From Biostraticola tofi (GTDB lineage: Bacteria; Pseudomonadota; Gammaproteobacteria; Enterobacterales; Enterobacteriaceae), in the NCBI RefSeq assembly GCF_004343195.1, contig NZ_SMCR01000004.1, forward strand, positions 310,001 to 374,000: 64,000 bases of DNA, written 5' to 3'. Below the pieces are notes generated by a model. The model was given only the letters and a program-made list of their open reading frames with translations. It did not search any database and was not told where the DNA came from. Both the position numbers and the translations under genes were made by a program. Position 1 is the stretch's first letter, and each line of letters opens with the position of its first letter. Below are positions 18,064-28,292 of this stretch, piece by piece.

Positions 18064-18196
18064 GGATAGTCCGGCCGCGACAGAAAACCAAGAACAGTCT
18101 GATGCTCAGGTTGAGATCCGACGGCTCCAGAAGGAACTGAAACGGGTTACTGATGAACTCACAGCCAGAAGCGGACGTTATCACCGCAGTATTTAG
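18064..18196 (+). mobile_element. Remnant of an IS3-family OrfA
   Basis: In one frame the sequence reads EIRRLQKELKRVTDE (18113-18157), the leucine-zipper region at the end of IS3-family OrfA proteins, where ERDILKKA would normally follow. Here it degenerates to LTARSGRYHRSI and stops at 18194-18196. No OrfB or inverted repeats remain nearby, so only a scar of about 100 bp is left next to the LysR gene. Confidence 0.6.
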
Positions 18197-18254
18197 TTAC
18201 GTTTTTACCGTTCAGCCAACTTATACTGTACCGAGAGATGTCCTTTCTTCTCCT

Positions 18255-18529
18255 TTACAGCGTTATCTGAACCTCGCCCACGTCGGATGTCAGCAGCACA
18301 TGCGTGCCGCCGCAGGCATACGCGGGCAAATCGCCCCACGTGATCATACGGCTGCCCCCTTCCTCCTGATGATGGCGGGGCAGCGCCTGGTTAACCAGTT
18401 CTGACACGCCCCGGGCAAAATCCTCTGCGGTCACCGGCGTTGGCAGGCGTAGCGGCTCAAAGACCACGCGTCCCTCCCCGGGACGATGGTTCCCCGGTCG
18501 GAGGGCTGGCCGCCGGACAGACAGGATTT
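18255..18529 (-). pseudogene. Broken AlaX-like alanyl-tRNA editing protein gene
   Basis: On the minus strand, one frame near 18520-18485 reads SGGQPSDRGTI, the zinc/active-site signature of the AlaX and AlaRS editing domain. After a frame change the sequence continues VTAEDFARGVSELVNQALP and ends YACGGTHV...SDVGEVQITL, matching the conserved CGGTH zinc motif and end of AlaX. The central part of the domain is missing. AlaX proteins hydrolyse Ser-tRNA(Ala). Its position behind a serine/threonine-type dehydratase and RidA fits an amino-acid handling operon. Not functional as read. Confidence 0.6.
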
Positions 18530-18581
18530 TGCTTAAGGTTGAGGGAGGAGCGGTCCGGTAATGCGGAACCTGCCGCAGTAA

Positions 18582-19493
18582 TCAGCCGGTAAAACCTTTA
18601 AGAGAGTCGATGGTGGCCGTCGATCCGCCACACACAATCACCAAAAAGTTTTTATGGCTGTCGGCAGGAATTTTTTTGCCATAAAGCAGAGCCAGCGCCG
18701 CGCCGCAGGCGGGCTCGATCAGAACCCGATTGTCGTCCAGGAATGTCAGACAGGCGTTTACCGCCTCGCCGTCGGTCACCTGCACCGGTACAACAGTTCT
18801 TTCACTGGCAAGCCTGAACGCCCGAAGGCACACCTGACAGGCACCAAGTGAAGTTGCCACGCCCGTCAGTACGGGAACTTCCGTCGGACCGCCCGCGTCC
18901 AGCGCGGCGGCATAGGAAGCCATACCTTCCGTTTCAGCGGCATAAATCGGCACGTCCGCAAGCCCATTGCGGCGCAGCCCTTCGTCAACGCCGGCCAGCA
19001 GCCCGCCGCCGCCCACCGAAAGCACTACAGCATCCGGCCGGACGCCTGCGGCGACCACCTCATCGATCATGGAGGCATGCCCCTCCCAGAGAAGCGGATC
19101 ATCAAAAGGATGCAGAAAGGCGTCTTCGCCGGTCAGCAGCGACAGCGCCAGCTCGTTGGCTTCAGACCACATTTTTCCGTGAACGATAACCTCTGCTCCC
19201 TCACACTGCAGCAGATGGCGGCCGCGCTCCGGCGTGGTTTCAGGTACCACCACGATGACGGGTACACCCAGCCGGCGACCCGCATAGGCCACCGCCAGGC
19301 CTGCGTTGCCGCCGGAGGATGAGATAAAACGGCGGGCACCGCGGGAAAAATGCTGTTCACAGGCATAGCCGATGCCGCGGATTTTAAACGACCCGGAAGG
19401 CTGCAGCGCCTCCATTTTCAGCCATACGCGTGTGTCGTTAAGCTGACCCAGCGGGAGGGATTCAAGCAGCGGGGTACAGATACTCAGTGTCAT
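18582..19493 (-). CDS. PLP-dependent serine/threonine dehydratase-like enzyme
   Basis: 303 residues of fold type II PLP enzymes: PLP lysine in GSFKIRG (~residue 37), cofactor asparagine block SSGGNAGLA, and phosphate loop VGGGGLLAG. This matches the catabolic L-serine/threonine dehydratase (SDS) branch, which lacks an ACT domain and releases reactive enamine. RidA, which deactivates that intermediate, is encoded 24 bp upstream in the same direction, so the two act together. Start ATG 19493. The exact substrate (L-Ser, L-Thr, or a D- or hydroxyl amino acid) is not clear. Confidence 0.8.
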   Translation of the reverse strand: MTLSICTPLLESLPLGQLNDTRVWLKMEALQPSGSFKIRGIGYACEQHFSRGARRFISSSGGNAGLAVAYAGRRLGVPVIVVVPETTPERGRHLLQCEGAEVIVHGKMWSEANELALSLLTGEDAFLHPFDDPLLWEGHASMIDEVVAAGVRPDAVVLSVGGGGLLAGVDEGLRRNGLADVPIYAAETEGMASYAAALDAGGPTEVPVLTGVATSLGACQVCLRAFRLASERTVVPVQVTDGEAVNACLTFLDDNRVLIEPACGAALALLYGKKIPADSHKNFLVIVCGGSTATIDSLKGFTG

Positions 19494-19517
19494 GGGTTTA
19501 CTCCGGTAAAATGAACG

Positions 19518-19874
19518 TCAGGCCAGCGCCATCACTTCAACTTCAACATCGAGGCCGAATGCCAGCTGGCTGACGACGGTAGTGCGGGCCGGAAAGCCGT
19601 CAGGGAAGCCTGTCCGCCAGGCGTCATTAAACGCCTGAAAGTGCGCTATATCAGACAGCCAGACGGTGGCCTTCACGACCTGACTGACCGATGACCCGCA
19701 GGCTTCAAGCGTGTCGGCTATGTTCTGCAGAATGGTTCGCGTCTGTTCTTCGATGGTACCGCGTACGGGTTCGCCCTGCGCATTCATGGACATCTGACCG
19801 GACAGAAACAGAAAGCCGTTGGCTTCCACCGCACGGGCAAACGGAAATGGCAGCGAGCCGGGATATCTTTTCAT
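19518..19874 (-). CDS. RidA/YjgF/Rid family imine deaminase
   Basis: 118 residues with the family pattern PFPFARAVEANGFLFLSGQ, GTIEEQTRTILQNI and the C-terminal arginine block FPARTTVVSQL. RidA proteins hydrolyse 2-aminoacrylate and related imines formed by PLP dehydratases. The gene lies between the dehydratase and the YheO-type regulator on the same strand, with short gaps, so it forms an operon with the former. Confidence 0.85.
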   Translation of the reverse strand: MKRYPGSLPFPFARAVEANGFLFLSGQMSMNAQGEPVRGTIEEQTRTILQNIADTLEACGSSVSQVVKATVWLSDIAHFQAFNDAWRTGFPDGFPARTTVVSQLAFGLDVEVEVMALA

Positions 19875-19904
19875 CGGTTATCCAGCGCTGAGAGGGGTGA
19901 CCCG

Positions 19905-20606
19905 TCATTCAGCATTTTTCAGTTCATCAAGGTAGTTGTAGATGGTGTAGCGGGTGACGCCGAGGGCCGCCGCCGCTTTTTCAACGCCGCCTTTCATCAG
20001 GAAAATGCCTTTTTCCTGCATCTGCTGCACGGCGAGAAGTTTAGCCCTTTTACCGTCGGCTCTTCCGGCGCCAGGGCTGAGGGCCGTGGCGCTGCTGATA
20101 ATATCGCGCATCAGATCTTCAATGTTGTCGGGCGACACACCGCTTTCCTCCTGCGGGATGGCCTCTTCACGTTGTGATGGCATAGCGGCGGTCAGATTCT
20201 GCAGTACGCTGAGGGCCTTACGGATATTTTCATCGTCAACATTAATGCAGAGTGCGGCAAAGGGCCGTGCATTACGTCCCCGATAGATGGCCGTGCTGCT
20301 CCGCAGGGGTGCGCCTGAGCGGCTGAACGTCTCGTAATCGGTCAGAAGCGTTACGGCTTCCCGGCTTTCCTCCATCGCGCTGATAAACGCTTTGTCAGTG
20401 CGCATGCCGGAAAGTATGGAATCGCCCTGACGCCGCCCGGTAACGTGCGCATTCACGATTTCAGCAATGGAATATTCCGGCCTGCGGAGGTCATGAAGAA
20501 CAATCTCCGTATTAGATGAAATGATGCTGCCAATAGCACGGACGGCTGCGGCGAGTATACGCAGCACATCTTCCTCATAAGACTCATCCGGTCGGTTACC
20601 AGTCAT
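19905..20606 (-). CDS. YheO/DauR-type transcriptional regulator (PAS plus HTH)
   Basis: 233 residues. The N-terminal half carries the YheO PAS-like domain (SNTEIVLHDL, SIAEIVNAHVTGR, CINVD), and the C-terminus has the HTH_22 helix-turn-helix (GVEKAAAALGVTRYTIYNYLDEL). DauR, the best-known relative, controls D-arginine catabolism, and such regulators often sit beside amino-acid dehydratases and RidA genes. I use ATG 20606 (MTGNRPDE); ATG 20630 in frame is an alternative. It heads the minus-strand operon and is probably its regulator. Confidence 0.8.
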   Translation of the reverse strand: MTGNRPDESYEEDVLRILAAAVRAIGSIISSNTEIVLHDLRRPEYSIAEIVNAHVTGRRQGDSILSGMRTDKAFISAMEESREAVTLLTDYETFSRSGAPLRSSTAIYRGRNARPFAALCINVDDENIRKALSVLQNLTAAMPSQREEAIPQEESGVSPDNIEDLMRDIISSATALSPGAGRADGKRAKLLAVQQMQEKGIFLMKGGVEKAAAALGVTRYTIYNYLDELKNAE

Positions 20607-20719
20607 AACGCAAGCACCATAATTAAACAATATGTTGAATAATTTAGAGCTTTTATCGCCTTAGGCCAACACAATGTTTAAATTAACGCTGCGTGTGATA
20701 TACAGGCATTTATCAAGAA

Positions 20720-21310
20720 TCAAAGGCCTGTTAAACGTAAGCGTCCATCATGCGCCATGCAGGCCGCTTCCCGGATGGCCCCGACCTCACGTTCAGGGTG
20801 ATACAGGTCGTTAAAGCCGGCATATGCATCAGCTTGCAGCACACCGCTGAACCCGGCCAGCTGGGACTGTGGATGGATACCCTTACGGTCCGGCGAGTAA
20901 GTGAACCATACCGCCGGCGGCTGTGACGAGCCGGCATTGCGATCGTCGCGCACATACACCCACAACCGGCCGATTTCGCGTTCGCGTTCGTCCAGGGACT
21001 CTCGCAGGGCCAGGATAACCCGGCCCTGTTCGGCCAACTGCTGTGTAAGGGGATGAATATTGTCGGTAGGTTGATATTTCAAATGCCCGGCATAGTACCG
21101 GGATAGCGATTTTTATAATTTAGACAGGGAGTTAACAAGCCTTTTAGGTTGCCTCCAGTCGATGCCTTCGAGCAACATTGCCAGTTGCGCCGGGGTAAGG
21201 AACACCTTACCCTCCCGGGCCGAAGGCCAGGCAAAGCGCCCGCGCTCAAGGCGTTTTGACAGCAGGCACAGACCGTCGCCGGTGGACCAGTGTAGCGGAC
21301 TTACTAACAC
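20720..21310 (-). mobile_element. IS66-family remnant (tnpB tail and internally deleted tnpC)
   Basis: On the minus strand, 21310-21113 encodes the IS66 TnpB end (DGLCLLSKRLERGRF, LTPAQLAMLLEGIDW). The following frame 21082-20720 joins a TnpC N-terminus (LAEQGRVILALRESLDERE) directly to the mid-protein block RLWVYVRDDRNAGS and AGFSGVLQADAYAGF, so most of TnpC is deleted. No terminal repeats were recognised. It separates the deamination cluster from the formaldehyde operon. Confidence 0.85.
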
Positions 21311-21516
21311 CCTGACGCATCAGAAACGCGGAAGCCCGTCAGTTCGCCTGACTCCGCAATTATCCTTTTTCTCGTATTTGTTTATATAATAATCACATGC
21401 CATTACTAAATGGCGCCCGTAAATGACAGTTCAAATAAATTTCCTGATTGTTTCTTAAGAGAAATTAATTTACAGGCACGTGTCTAGTAGACTTTTTCAT
21501 CTTATTGAAATGTAAA

Positions 21517-21541
21517 TATACTATACCCCCCTACAGTATAA
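21517..21541 (+). promoter_or_regulatory. Probable FrmR operator
   Basis: Upstream of frmR the sequence has TATACTATA, a C6 run, then TACAGTATA: AT-rich inverted arms around six C/G pairs. Operators of the RcnR/FrmR branch of the CsoR family have G/C tracts flanked by AGTA/TACT arms, so this fits direct autoregulation by FrmR. It lies 40-60 bp before the frmR ATG, overlapping the expected promoter. Confidence 0.65.
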
Positions 21542-21579
21542 AGGTATACTCCCTCCCACTATCCATGAGGTGAACGCCT

Positions 21580-21855
21580 ATGCCACATACACCAGAAGAA
21601 AAGAAGAAAGTCCTTGCTCGCGTCAAACGTGTACGCGGTCAACTGGAAGCACTGGAATTGGCCCTGGAACGTGGGGATGACTGTAGTCCGGTGCTTCAAC
21701 AAATTTCTGCTATACGGGGCGCAGTAAACGGTCTGATGGCGGGAGTGTTGGAAAGTCACCTGCGGGAAGAATTCAACAGCGTTAATTCCACAGCAGAATC
21801 GAGAGATGCATCAATTGATGACGCCGTTTCACTGATACGGACGTATCTGCGCTAA
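21580..21855 (+). CDS. frmR: Formaldehyde-responsive repressor FrmR
   Basis: 91 residues of the CsoR/RcnR family: four-helix protein starting MPHTPEEKKKVLARVKRVRGQLEA, with the reactive cysteine in DDCSPVLQQI (~residue 35). In E. coli, FrmR is modified by formaldehyde at its N-terminal proline and this cysteine and then releases the operator; Pro2 is present here. It is followed by frmA after 66 bp and preceded by an operator-like palindrome. Confidence 0.92.
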   Translation: MPHTPEEKKKVLARVKRVRGQLEALELALERGDDCSPVLQQISAIRGAVNGLMAGVLESHLREEFNSVNSTAESRDASIDDAVSLIRTYLR

Positions 21856-21903
21856 TTAATCAATATCCTGGACAGGATGCAGAAGCAGCCTGTCTGTGCC
21901 TAA

Positions 21904-23031
<1,128 letters not shown>

Positions 23032-23054
23032 TCGCTTTTATCCCAGAGCTGAAG

Positions 23055-23080
23055 CGTGCTGGCTTATATTCGGCAGCACG
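23055..23080 (+). terminator. Hairpin between frmA and gfa
   Basis: CGTGCTG (23055-23061) pairs with CAGCACG (23074-23080), followed by a TTCTTATATT stretch. It could be a weak or partial terminator, or an RNA stability element lowering gfa expression relative to frmA. Confidence 0.45.
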
Positions 23081-23108
23081 TTCTTATATTATCAATAAGG
23101 AAACTGCC

Positions 23109-23684
23109 ATGGCTCATATCAACCTGCATCCTGCAATTAATCATGGTTTCAAACCAACGGACGAAAACTTTTCTGGTGGGACATTGAAGTGTCATTGCGC
23201 CCGTCATCCAGTCGAAGTTATCGTTCAGGCCCAAACGATGCACAATCATGCCTGTGGATGCAGCAAATGCTGGAAACCTGCAGGTGCGACTTTCGCGATA
23301 ATCGCGGTAGTTCCGCGCGAAAAAGTGAGTGTTATTGCCAATCCGGAAAAAATCAAGATTGTTGATGAAAGCGCTACTATTCAGCGTCACGCCTGTAAAG
23401 AATGTGGTGTGCACATGTATGGTCGTATCGAAAATAAAGACCATGCTTTCCACGGTCTGGATTTCGTACATACTGAGCTTTCTGAACAGTCAGGCTGGTC
23501 GGCTCCTGCATTCGCGGCCTTTGTTTCTTCAATTATTGAAAGTGGTGCTCCGGTATCACAGATGAATGAGGTGAGAAGCAGCCTGAACAAGCTTGGTCTG
23601 GAAACCTATGACTGTCTGTCTCCTGCATTAATGGACGTGCTGGCAGCGCACACGGCTAAACAGAAAGGCACATATCACGCCTGA
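23109..23684 (+). CDS. gfa: Glutathione-dependent formaldehyde-activating enzyme (Gfa)
   Basis: 191 residues of the GFA family, with the zinc-binding cysteines [14 protein letters not shown] and [12 protein letters not shown]. Gfa promotes formation of S-hydroxymethylglutathione from formaldehyde and glutathione, the substrate of FrmA. An AGG-type ribosome site (AATAAGGAAACTGCC) precedes the ATG. Its place behind frmA completes a short detoxification pathway. Confidence 0.92.
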   Translation: MAHINLHPAINHGFKPTDENFSGGTLKCHCARHPVEVIVQAQTMHNHACGCSKCWKPAGATFAIIAVVPREKVSVIANPEKIKIVDESATIQRHACKECGVHMYGRIENKDHAFHGLDFVHTELSEQSGWSAPAFAAFVSSIIESGAPVSQMNEVRSSLNKLGLETYDCLSPALMDVLAAHTAKQKGTYHA

Positions 23685-24166
23685 CAATTTTGTATAAAAA
23701 CAGGTGAAAAGTGGAATTAAAATAGAGACGGGCATGATTACCTTAACCGGGCAAGAGAAACATTGCTCGCCGGTAGGCGCTTCAGCATTACGAATGTCCC
23801 TGAATATACGCACGCCTGCATGAAATATGCGCCGTAGTGTGTCTTTTGCCGCGTTCAATTACGTGCCCGTTGAATCCTCCCGCACCGCGGCATGTACCGG
23901 ATAAAAGGCATTCAGCGACCCGGGCTTGCAGGCGTTCTTCGGGGGTACGCTGTGGTAAGTTGCCAGCCATGCATAATGCCTGTCATATATCATTAAATGC
24001 AGGTTACTTTATATAACTACCCTCAATTACTTAAGTAAGTAACGAGATAAACAGGCGCACTGGCCAGGTTTTATAAACACTATATTTGTTAAGCTCTTTT
24101 TTGTAGGACCTGCCTATTAATTTGTTATGGTAGCTGACAGAATTTTGACGCCCAGCGGATAGGAAG
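23685..24166. other. Intergenic stretch without a supported gene
   Basis: About 480 bp between gfa and a LysR gene. The only frame of any length, 60 codons on the minus strand (23788-23970, MAGNLPQRTPEERL...), has no ribosome site or known motif; it could be the 5' scrap of a lost gene. The last ~100 bp, AT-rich, should hold the promoter of the LysR gene. Confidence 0.5.
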
Positions 24167-25081
24167 ATGGAAAGACTTGACTGCGATCGCATGTTTATTG
24201 CCGTGATGGAAACAGGCAGTTTTACCGCCGCCGCACAAAGGCTGTCGACCAGCCACGGCCAGGCATCCAAACTGATCACCCGACTTGAGAATGAACTGGC
24301 CGTCAGCCTGTTCAGCCGTAGCACCCGGTCCTTAAAACCCACTGAAGTTGGTCTGGCCTATTACGAACGTATTCGCCCCTTGCTGGCAGAATATGATGCG
24401 CTGAATGATGACGTTCTTAACGCCTCTAAAACCCCCTCTGGCTTACTAAGGATCTCGGCCCCGGTCACCTTCGGTTCGACCCAGCTCACCGGCCATCTGA
24501 TTGCTTTTGCCCGCCGTTATCCTGATATTGAGCTGGATGTTAGCTTTGCTGACCGCCTGGTTAATGTTGTTAACGAGGGTTTCGACTTGACGCTGCGTAT
24601 CGGCAATCTCACTGACAGCAACCTGATAGCACGTAAGCTCTGCAATATACGCATCGTAATGGTCGCGTCAAAAGCTTACCTGCAGCAGAAAGGCAGCCCG
24701 TCACACTGGGACCAGCTATCTCAACATGATTGCATAGTGGACACCAACTTCAGGGATCCCTTTGTCTGGCCATTCCTCGACGAAAAACGGGCGCTGCATG
24801 TACAGCCAGTCCGGGGGCGAATGAAGTTCTCCAACGCGGAAGTGTGCCTGCGTGCAGCTCTTGAAGGATTGGGCATCGCGCGACTGCCTGCTTTTGTGGC
24901 TGGCGAAGCACTGCAGAGCGGGTCGGTTGTACCGGTGCTTTCCCGTTATGAGGCCCCGCCGCTCGGCCTCTATGCTATTTACCCGCCGGCGAAATATCTT
25001 GCGCAGCGTTCCCGGGCATTCATCGATTTTCTGGCTGAGTCATTTGCCGGCCAGCCAAAGTGGGAAGAGAACTGGCTATAA
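24167..25081 (+). CDS. LysR-family transcriptional regulator
   Basis: 304 residues of the CrgA/DsdC-like branch: MERLDCDRMFIAVMETGSF start, HTH around residues 18-37 (AAQRLSTSHGQASKLITRLE) and a substrate-binding domain with TPSGLLRISAPVTFG. It lies upstream of, and in line with, doxX, a YqjG-like gene and an esterase gene, so it may control them. Separate from the E. coli YhaJ protein by sequence, though the gene neighbourhood is reminiscent. Confidence 0.85.
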   Translation: MERLDCDRMFIAVMETGSFTAAAQRLSTSHGQASKLITRLENELAVSLFSRSTRSLKPTEVGLAYYERIRPLLAEYDALNDDVLNASKTPSGLLRISAPVTFGSTQLTGHLIAFARRYPDIELDVSFADRLVNVVNEGFDLTLRIGNLTDSNLIARKLCNIRIVMVASKAYLQQKGSPSHWDQLSQHDCIVDTNFRDPFVWPFLDEKRALHVQPVRGRMKFSNAEVCLRAALEGLGIARLPAFVAGEALQSGSVVPVLSRYEAPPLGLYAIYPPAKYLAQRSRAFIDFLAESFAGQPKWEENWL

Positions 25082-25178
25082 TTTCCATTTTGGAAATAAA
25101 TATGCTCTTTCTGGCAGGATAATCACCACATCAGAAAAGTAGTATCTTTCTCTCACTAACTAACGAGAGGAATATACT

Positions 25179-25586
25179 ATGTTCGATCAACGCACCACAC
25201 CTTATGCAGCACTCATCATGCGCCTGGCTTTAGGCATTCTGTTTCTGGCACATTTCAGCCTGAAGTTTTTTGTCTTTACGCCAGCGGGCACCTCGACATT
25301 TTTTGCTTCCCTGGGGCTGCCCGGCGGTCTTGCCTACCTGACGATGACCGTTGAGCTTGTCGGTGCCATTGCCCTGATCCTTGGCGTTTATACCCGCGTG
25401 GTTGCCGTAGTGCTGATCCCTGTTCTACTGGGTGCTATCGCCACGGTACATGGCCCGGCGGGCTTTTTCTTCACTAACCCGAACGGCGGCTGGGAATTTC
25501 CTGCGTTCTGGATTGTTGGCCTGATTGTGCTCGCCTTAACCGGTGATGGTAAATACGCGTTAAAACCCACTCCATTCAAAGGCTGA
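25179..25586 (+). CDS. DoxX-family membrane protein, YqjF-like
   Basis: 135 residues with four hydrophobic helices and the DoxX layout (ALIMRLALGILFLAHFSLK, MTVELVGAIALILGVYTR, AFWIVGLIVLALTGDG). A good ribosome site (ACGAGAGGAA) precedes ATG 25179. In E. coli, yqjF (DoxX) forms an operon with yqjG, as here. The family is linked to quinone or thiol redox stress; the precise activity is unknown. Confidence 0.82.
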   Translation: MFDQRTTPYAALIMRLALGILFLAHFSLKFFVFTPAGTSTFFASLGLPGGLAYLTMTVELVGAIALILGVYTRVVAVVLIPVLLGAIATVHGPAGFFFTNPNGGWEFPAFWIVGLIVLALTGDGKYALKPTPFKG

Positions 25587-25596
25587 GGAAGGCACC

Positions 25597-26565
25597 ATGC
25601 TGGTTAACGGGAAGTGGACGGCAGAATGGCATCCGGTGCAGGCTACCGATGAAAAAGGCGGCTTTGTGCGTCAGACCTCAAGTTTTCGCCACTGGGTAAC
25701 GCCAGACGGCGCTGCAGGTATCACCGGTGAAGCGGGCTTCATCGCAGAGCCCGGGCGTTACCACCTTTACGTGGCGTTGATTTGTCCCTGGGCTTCCCGC
25801 ACGCTGATTGCCCGTAAACTGAAGGGACTGGAAGACGTGGTCAGCGTATCGGTTGTCGAACCCTGGCTGCTGGATGAAGGCTGGCATTTTGGTGACTATC
25901 CGGGCGCTGACCGGGATACGCTGAATAATGCTGAATGGATACATCAGCTTTACACCCTGGCAGATGACACATTTACCGGGCGGGCAACGGTTCCGGTGTT
26001 ATGGGACAAGAAAACCCACACGATCGTCAACAATGAGTCTGCCGATATCGTGCGTATGTTTAACAGCGGGTTTGGCGAACTCGCCCGAACCGACATTGAC
26101 CTTTGTCCACCGTCACTTCAGAGCGAAATTGACAGCCTGAACGCCGAAATCTATCCCTTACTGAATAACGGCGTCTACCGTGCGGGTTTTGCCACCACGC
26201 AGGTCAGCTACGCTGAAGCCGTAAAGGATGTGTTCGGTATGCTGGATAAGCTGGAACTCCGGTTTGCTGACGGACGAGATTTTTTATGTGGTGATATATT
26301 TACCGAAGCTGATATTCGCCTGTTTGTCACGCTGATCCGTTTTGACGCGGCTTATTATGGCCTGTTCAAGTGCAATCTTTGCCAGCTCAGGGAATACGCT
26401 CATCTTGACCGTTACACCCGTCGGGTTCTGGCGATACCCGGTATCAGCAGCACGGTGAATATTGACCATATCAAACAGGGGTACTATTCAATTCGCGCCC
26501 TGAACCCTGCCGGTATCGTGCCCGAAGGGCCTGATATGCATGCTTACGCTATAGAGGAAAAATGA
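25597..26565 (+). CDS. Glutathionyl-hydroquinone reductase, YqjG-like (xi-class GST)
   Basis: 322 residues. The active-site cysteine lies in ALICPWASR (CPWA motif), preceded by RYHLYVAL and followed by the xi-class blocks VSVVEPWL, TVPVLWDKK and NNESADIVRMFN. These enzymes reduce glutathionyl-hydroquinones. It starts 10 bp after doxX and overlaps the esterase gene by ATGATG, so all three are one operon, probably for quinone detoxification. Confidence 0.88.
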   Translation: MLVNGKWTAEWHPVQATDEKGGFVRQTSSFRHWVTPDGAAGITGEAGFIAEPGRYHLYVALICPWASRTLIARKLKGLEDVVSVSVVEPWLLDEGWHFGDYPGADRDTLNNAEWIHQLYTLADDTFTGRATVPVLWDKKTHTIVNNESADIVRMFNSGFGELARTDIDLCPPSLQSEIDSLNAEIYPLLNNGVYRAGFATTQVSYAEAVKDVFGMLDKLELRFADGRDFLCGDIFTEADIRLFVTLIRFDAAYYGLFKCNLCQLREYAHLDRYTRRVLAIPGISSTVNIDHIKQGYYSIRALNPAGIVPEGPDMHAYAIEEK

Positions 26566-27176
26566 TGAACAGGGATCTGATTGTCCTGTTACACGGTGTG
26601 GGCAGCCGGGGCAGTGATTTGCAGGCGGTGGCGGAACACTGGCAGCAGGCGATGCCCCATGCCTTCATCGCTTTACCGGATGGCCCGTCGGCCTTTGATA
26701 TGGGCCCAGGCTTTCAGTGGTTCAGTGTGAGTGGTATTACTGAAGAGAGCCGTCCGGTGCGTATAGCAGCGGCCCGTGAAGCATTTGATGCAACGTTAAC
26801 TGACCTTTTCAGGGAGCGGGGCATAAATCCTGTTAAGGATCGCGTTGTGCTGGCAGGCTTTTCCCAGGGGGCGATAATGGCTATGGATGCGTTAGTTCGG
26901 GGAGACTATCCGCTTGCGGGCGTTGTGGCTTTCTCGGGCCGACTTGCATCCCCGCAGCCATTGCAGCCCATCACAGGTTCTACGGCATTACTGATTCATG
27001 GTAAATCCGATCCGGTGATCGGCTGGACTGAAAGTCAAAAAGCGGCTGAGGCACTATGTGCAGCAGGGGTTAAGGTCGAACTCAGCCTTGAAGAAAACGT
27101 GTCGCATACCATTACTGTCGCAGGCATCAGAACGGCTACCAATTTCATTAATAAACTGTTCACCCCGGATGCCTGA
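26562..27176 (+). CDS. Alpha/beta-hydrolase, phospholipase/carboxylesterase family
   Basis: 204 residues of the PF02230 family: LLHGVGSRGSD oxyanion region, nucleophile elbow GFSQGAIMA (serine ~110), aspartate in HGKSDPVIGW, histidine in NVSHTIT. Small carboxylesterases of this type often accompany DoxX and GST genes in putative quinone or aromatic degradation sets. Its substrate is unknown. The last gene of the operon. Confidence 0.83.
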   Translation: MMNRDLIVLLHGVGSRGSDLQAVAEHWQQAMPHAFIALPDGPSAFDMGPGFQWFSVSGITEESRPVRIAAAREAFDATLTDLFRERGINPVKDRVVLAGFSQGAIMAMDALVRGDYPLAGVVAFSGRLASPQPLQPITGSTALLIHGKSDPVIGWTESQKAAEALCAAGVKVELSLEENVSHTITVAGIRTATNFINKLFTPDA

Positions 27177-27465
27177 TAAATATCCGGCATGGCACTGAAG
27201 GTCGCGCCGGATGCTTTCTCTGTCTCCTGCCCATGCAGGCCCAACTTAAGCAATTCAATATCGTTGCCGGCGCGCGATGAAACGCCGTTGACGCTGGTCG
27301 ACTATCAACAGTAGCGGTGCGTGAAGGCCTGCGTGGTGGTCCTTGGCTCAGCTTCTTTCACCAGAATCCCTTGGCGCAATGAAAATCCAGTTCGTTTATT
27401 TTCCTGGCTATACTCCGGTTTGCCCAACTAAAACGATCTACCAATTCGATTATTGGACGCACATT
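27177..27465. other. Intergenic stretch without a supported gene
   Basis: About 290 bp after the esterase gene. Short scraps of GC-rich former coding sequence, but no frame with a ribosome site or motif. The composition shifts to lower GC from about 27380, marking the entry into the AT-rich island. Confidence 0.4.
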
Positions 27466-27915
27466 ATGAATGAATTCGAATTTTCTGTTTCAGCGCATCA
27501 GACCCAGTTTTTATGGGCATCCGCCGGTGTATCAATTACGACTGCGGCAGGTTACGACGATGTTTTAAAGAAAATAGTCACGAGCACACAGCTGAGTTCC
27601 TATGCGCTTGAAATGATGATATATCTGACCGAAGAAATTATCGAAGCGGATAAAAGGATCATGCCGGTCAATGGTAATGCTACCAGTCACGACGATCTGT
27701 TGTGTGCACTCAGTAACAGGTATTTTAACGGCGCTAATCTTATTACTGATACGGCGATTGAATCGCTATTCAACCGACTTGCTGATAGTGTTTCGTATAC
27801 AGACCGCGCTTGTACGCCAGAAGAACTGACACAGGTAGCTTACTTAGTTTTCATTCGGGAAATGGCTCATCATCTGAGCATTCAGGCTATAAGCATGAAG
27901 AGGGGGAAATGCTGA
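27466..27915 (+). CDS. Hypothetical protein of unknown family
   Basis: 149 residues from ATG 27466 (MNEFEFSVSAHQTQFLWASAG); an in-frame ATG at 27343 would add 41 residues of low plausibility read from the older intergenic sequence. Mostly helical, acidic, with HDDLLCALSNRYFNG and EELTQVAYLVFIREMAH. No family recognised and no signal peptide. It stands alone at the border of the island. Confidence 0.45.
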   Translation: MNEFEFSVSAHQTQFLWASAGVSITTAAGYDDVLKKIVTSTQLSSYALEMMIYLTEEIIEADKRIMPVNGNATSHDDLLCALSNRYFNGANLITDTAIESLFNRLADSVSYTDRACTPEELTQVAYLVFIREMAHHLSIQAISMKRGKC

Positions 27916-28149
27916 GTGATCCCCTTTTAAAACAAAAAAACTGCGATTAGCAGATCATACTGGCTCCATTGTACGGCACTTTTTAATGCTGGATGAAGCC
28001 TATTGGAATACCTCTACCAATTTAGACAATTCCGTACCTTTGCAAACCACAACTGATGTCCGTCCCCGTTGCATAGCTGCCGGTGAAAGCACTTAACACT
28101 GGATCGCACTGCGTGAATTCTGCTGCATATTTGACATCAGGGTATGTAC

Positions 28150-28290
28150 TAGTCAACGGGGGGCGGGTCAACGCGTCGCACAAACTCAGGATGACGTTGT
28201 TTACTCTGATGGGAGCACGGCAAAAATAATCAGTGGCGCTGGTCAGGCTGGACATTTTGCTAATGGACACAGTATTGCACTGGTAGGGGC
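28150..28290 (+). pseudogene. Fragment related to the PAAR-like gene at 32.7 kb
   Basis: The frame reads QDDVVYSDGSTAKIISGAG then HSIALVG, nearly the same as GDDVVYPDGRTAKIVTGAG...RGVALV in the intact gene at 32703-33191. Just upstream, in another frame, NGGRVNA matches SDGRKVN. At the DNA level GATGACGTTGTTTA is shared exactly. This is a short frameshifted relic of a related gene, so this end of the island once carried a second PAAR-like locus. Confidence 0.65.
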
Positions 28291-28292
28291 TT

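Noticed and set aside
23788..23970. 60-codon minus-strand frame resembling a regulator start (RTPEERLQARV)
   Set aside because: Too short and no start signal; cannot be assigned to TetR or any other family.
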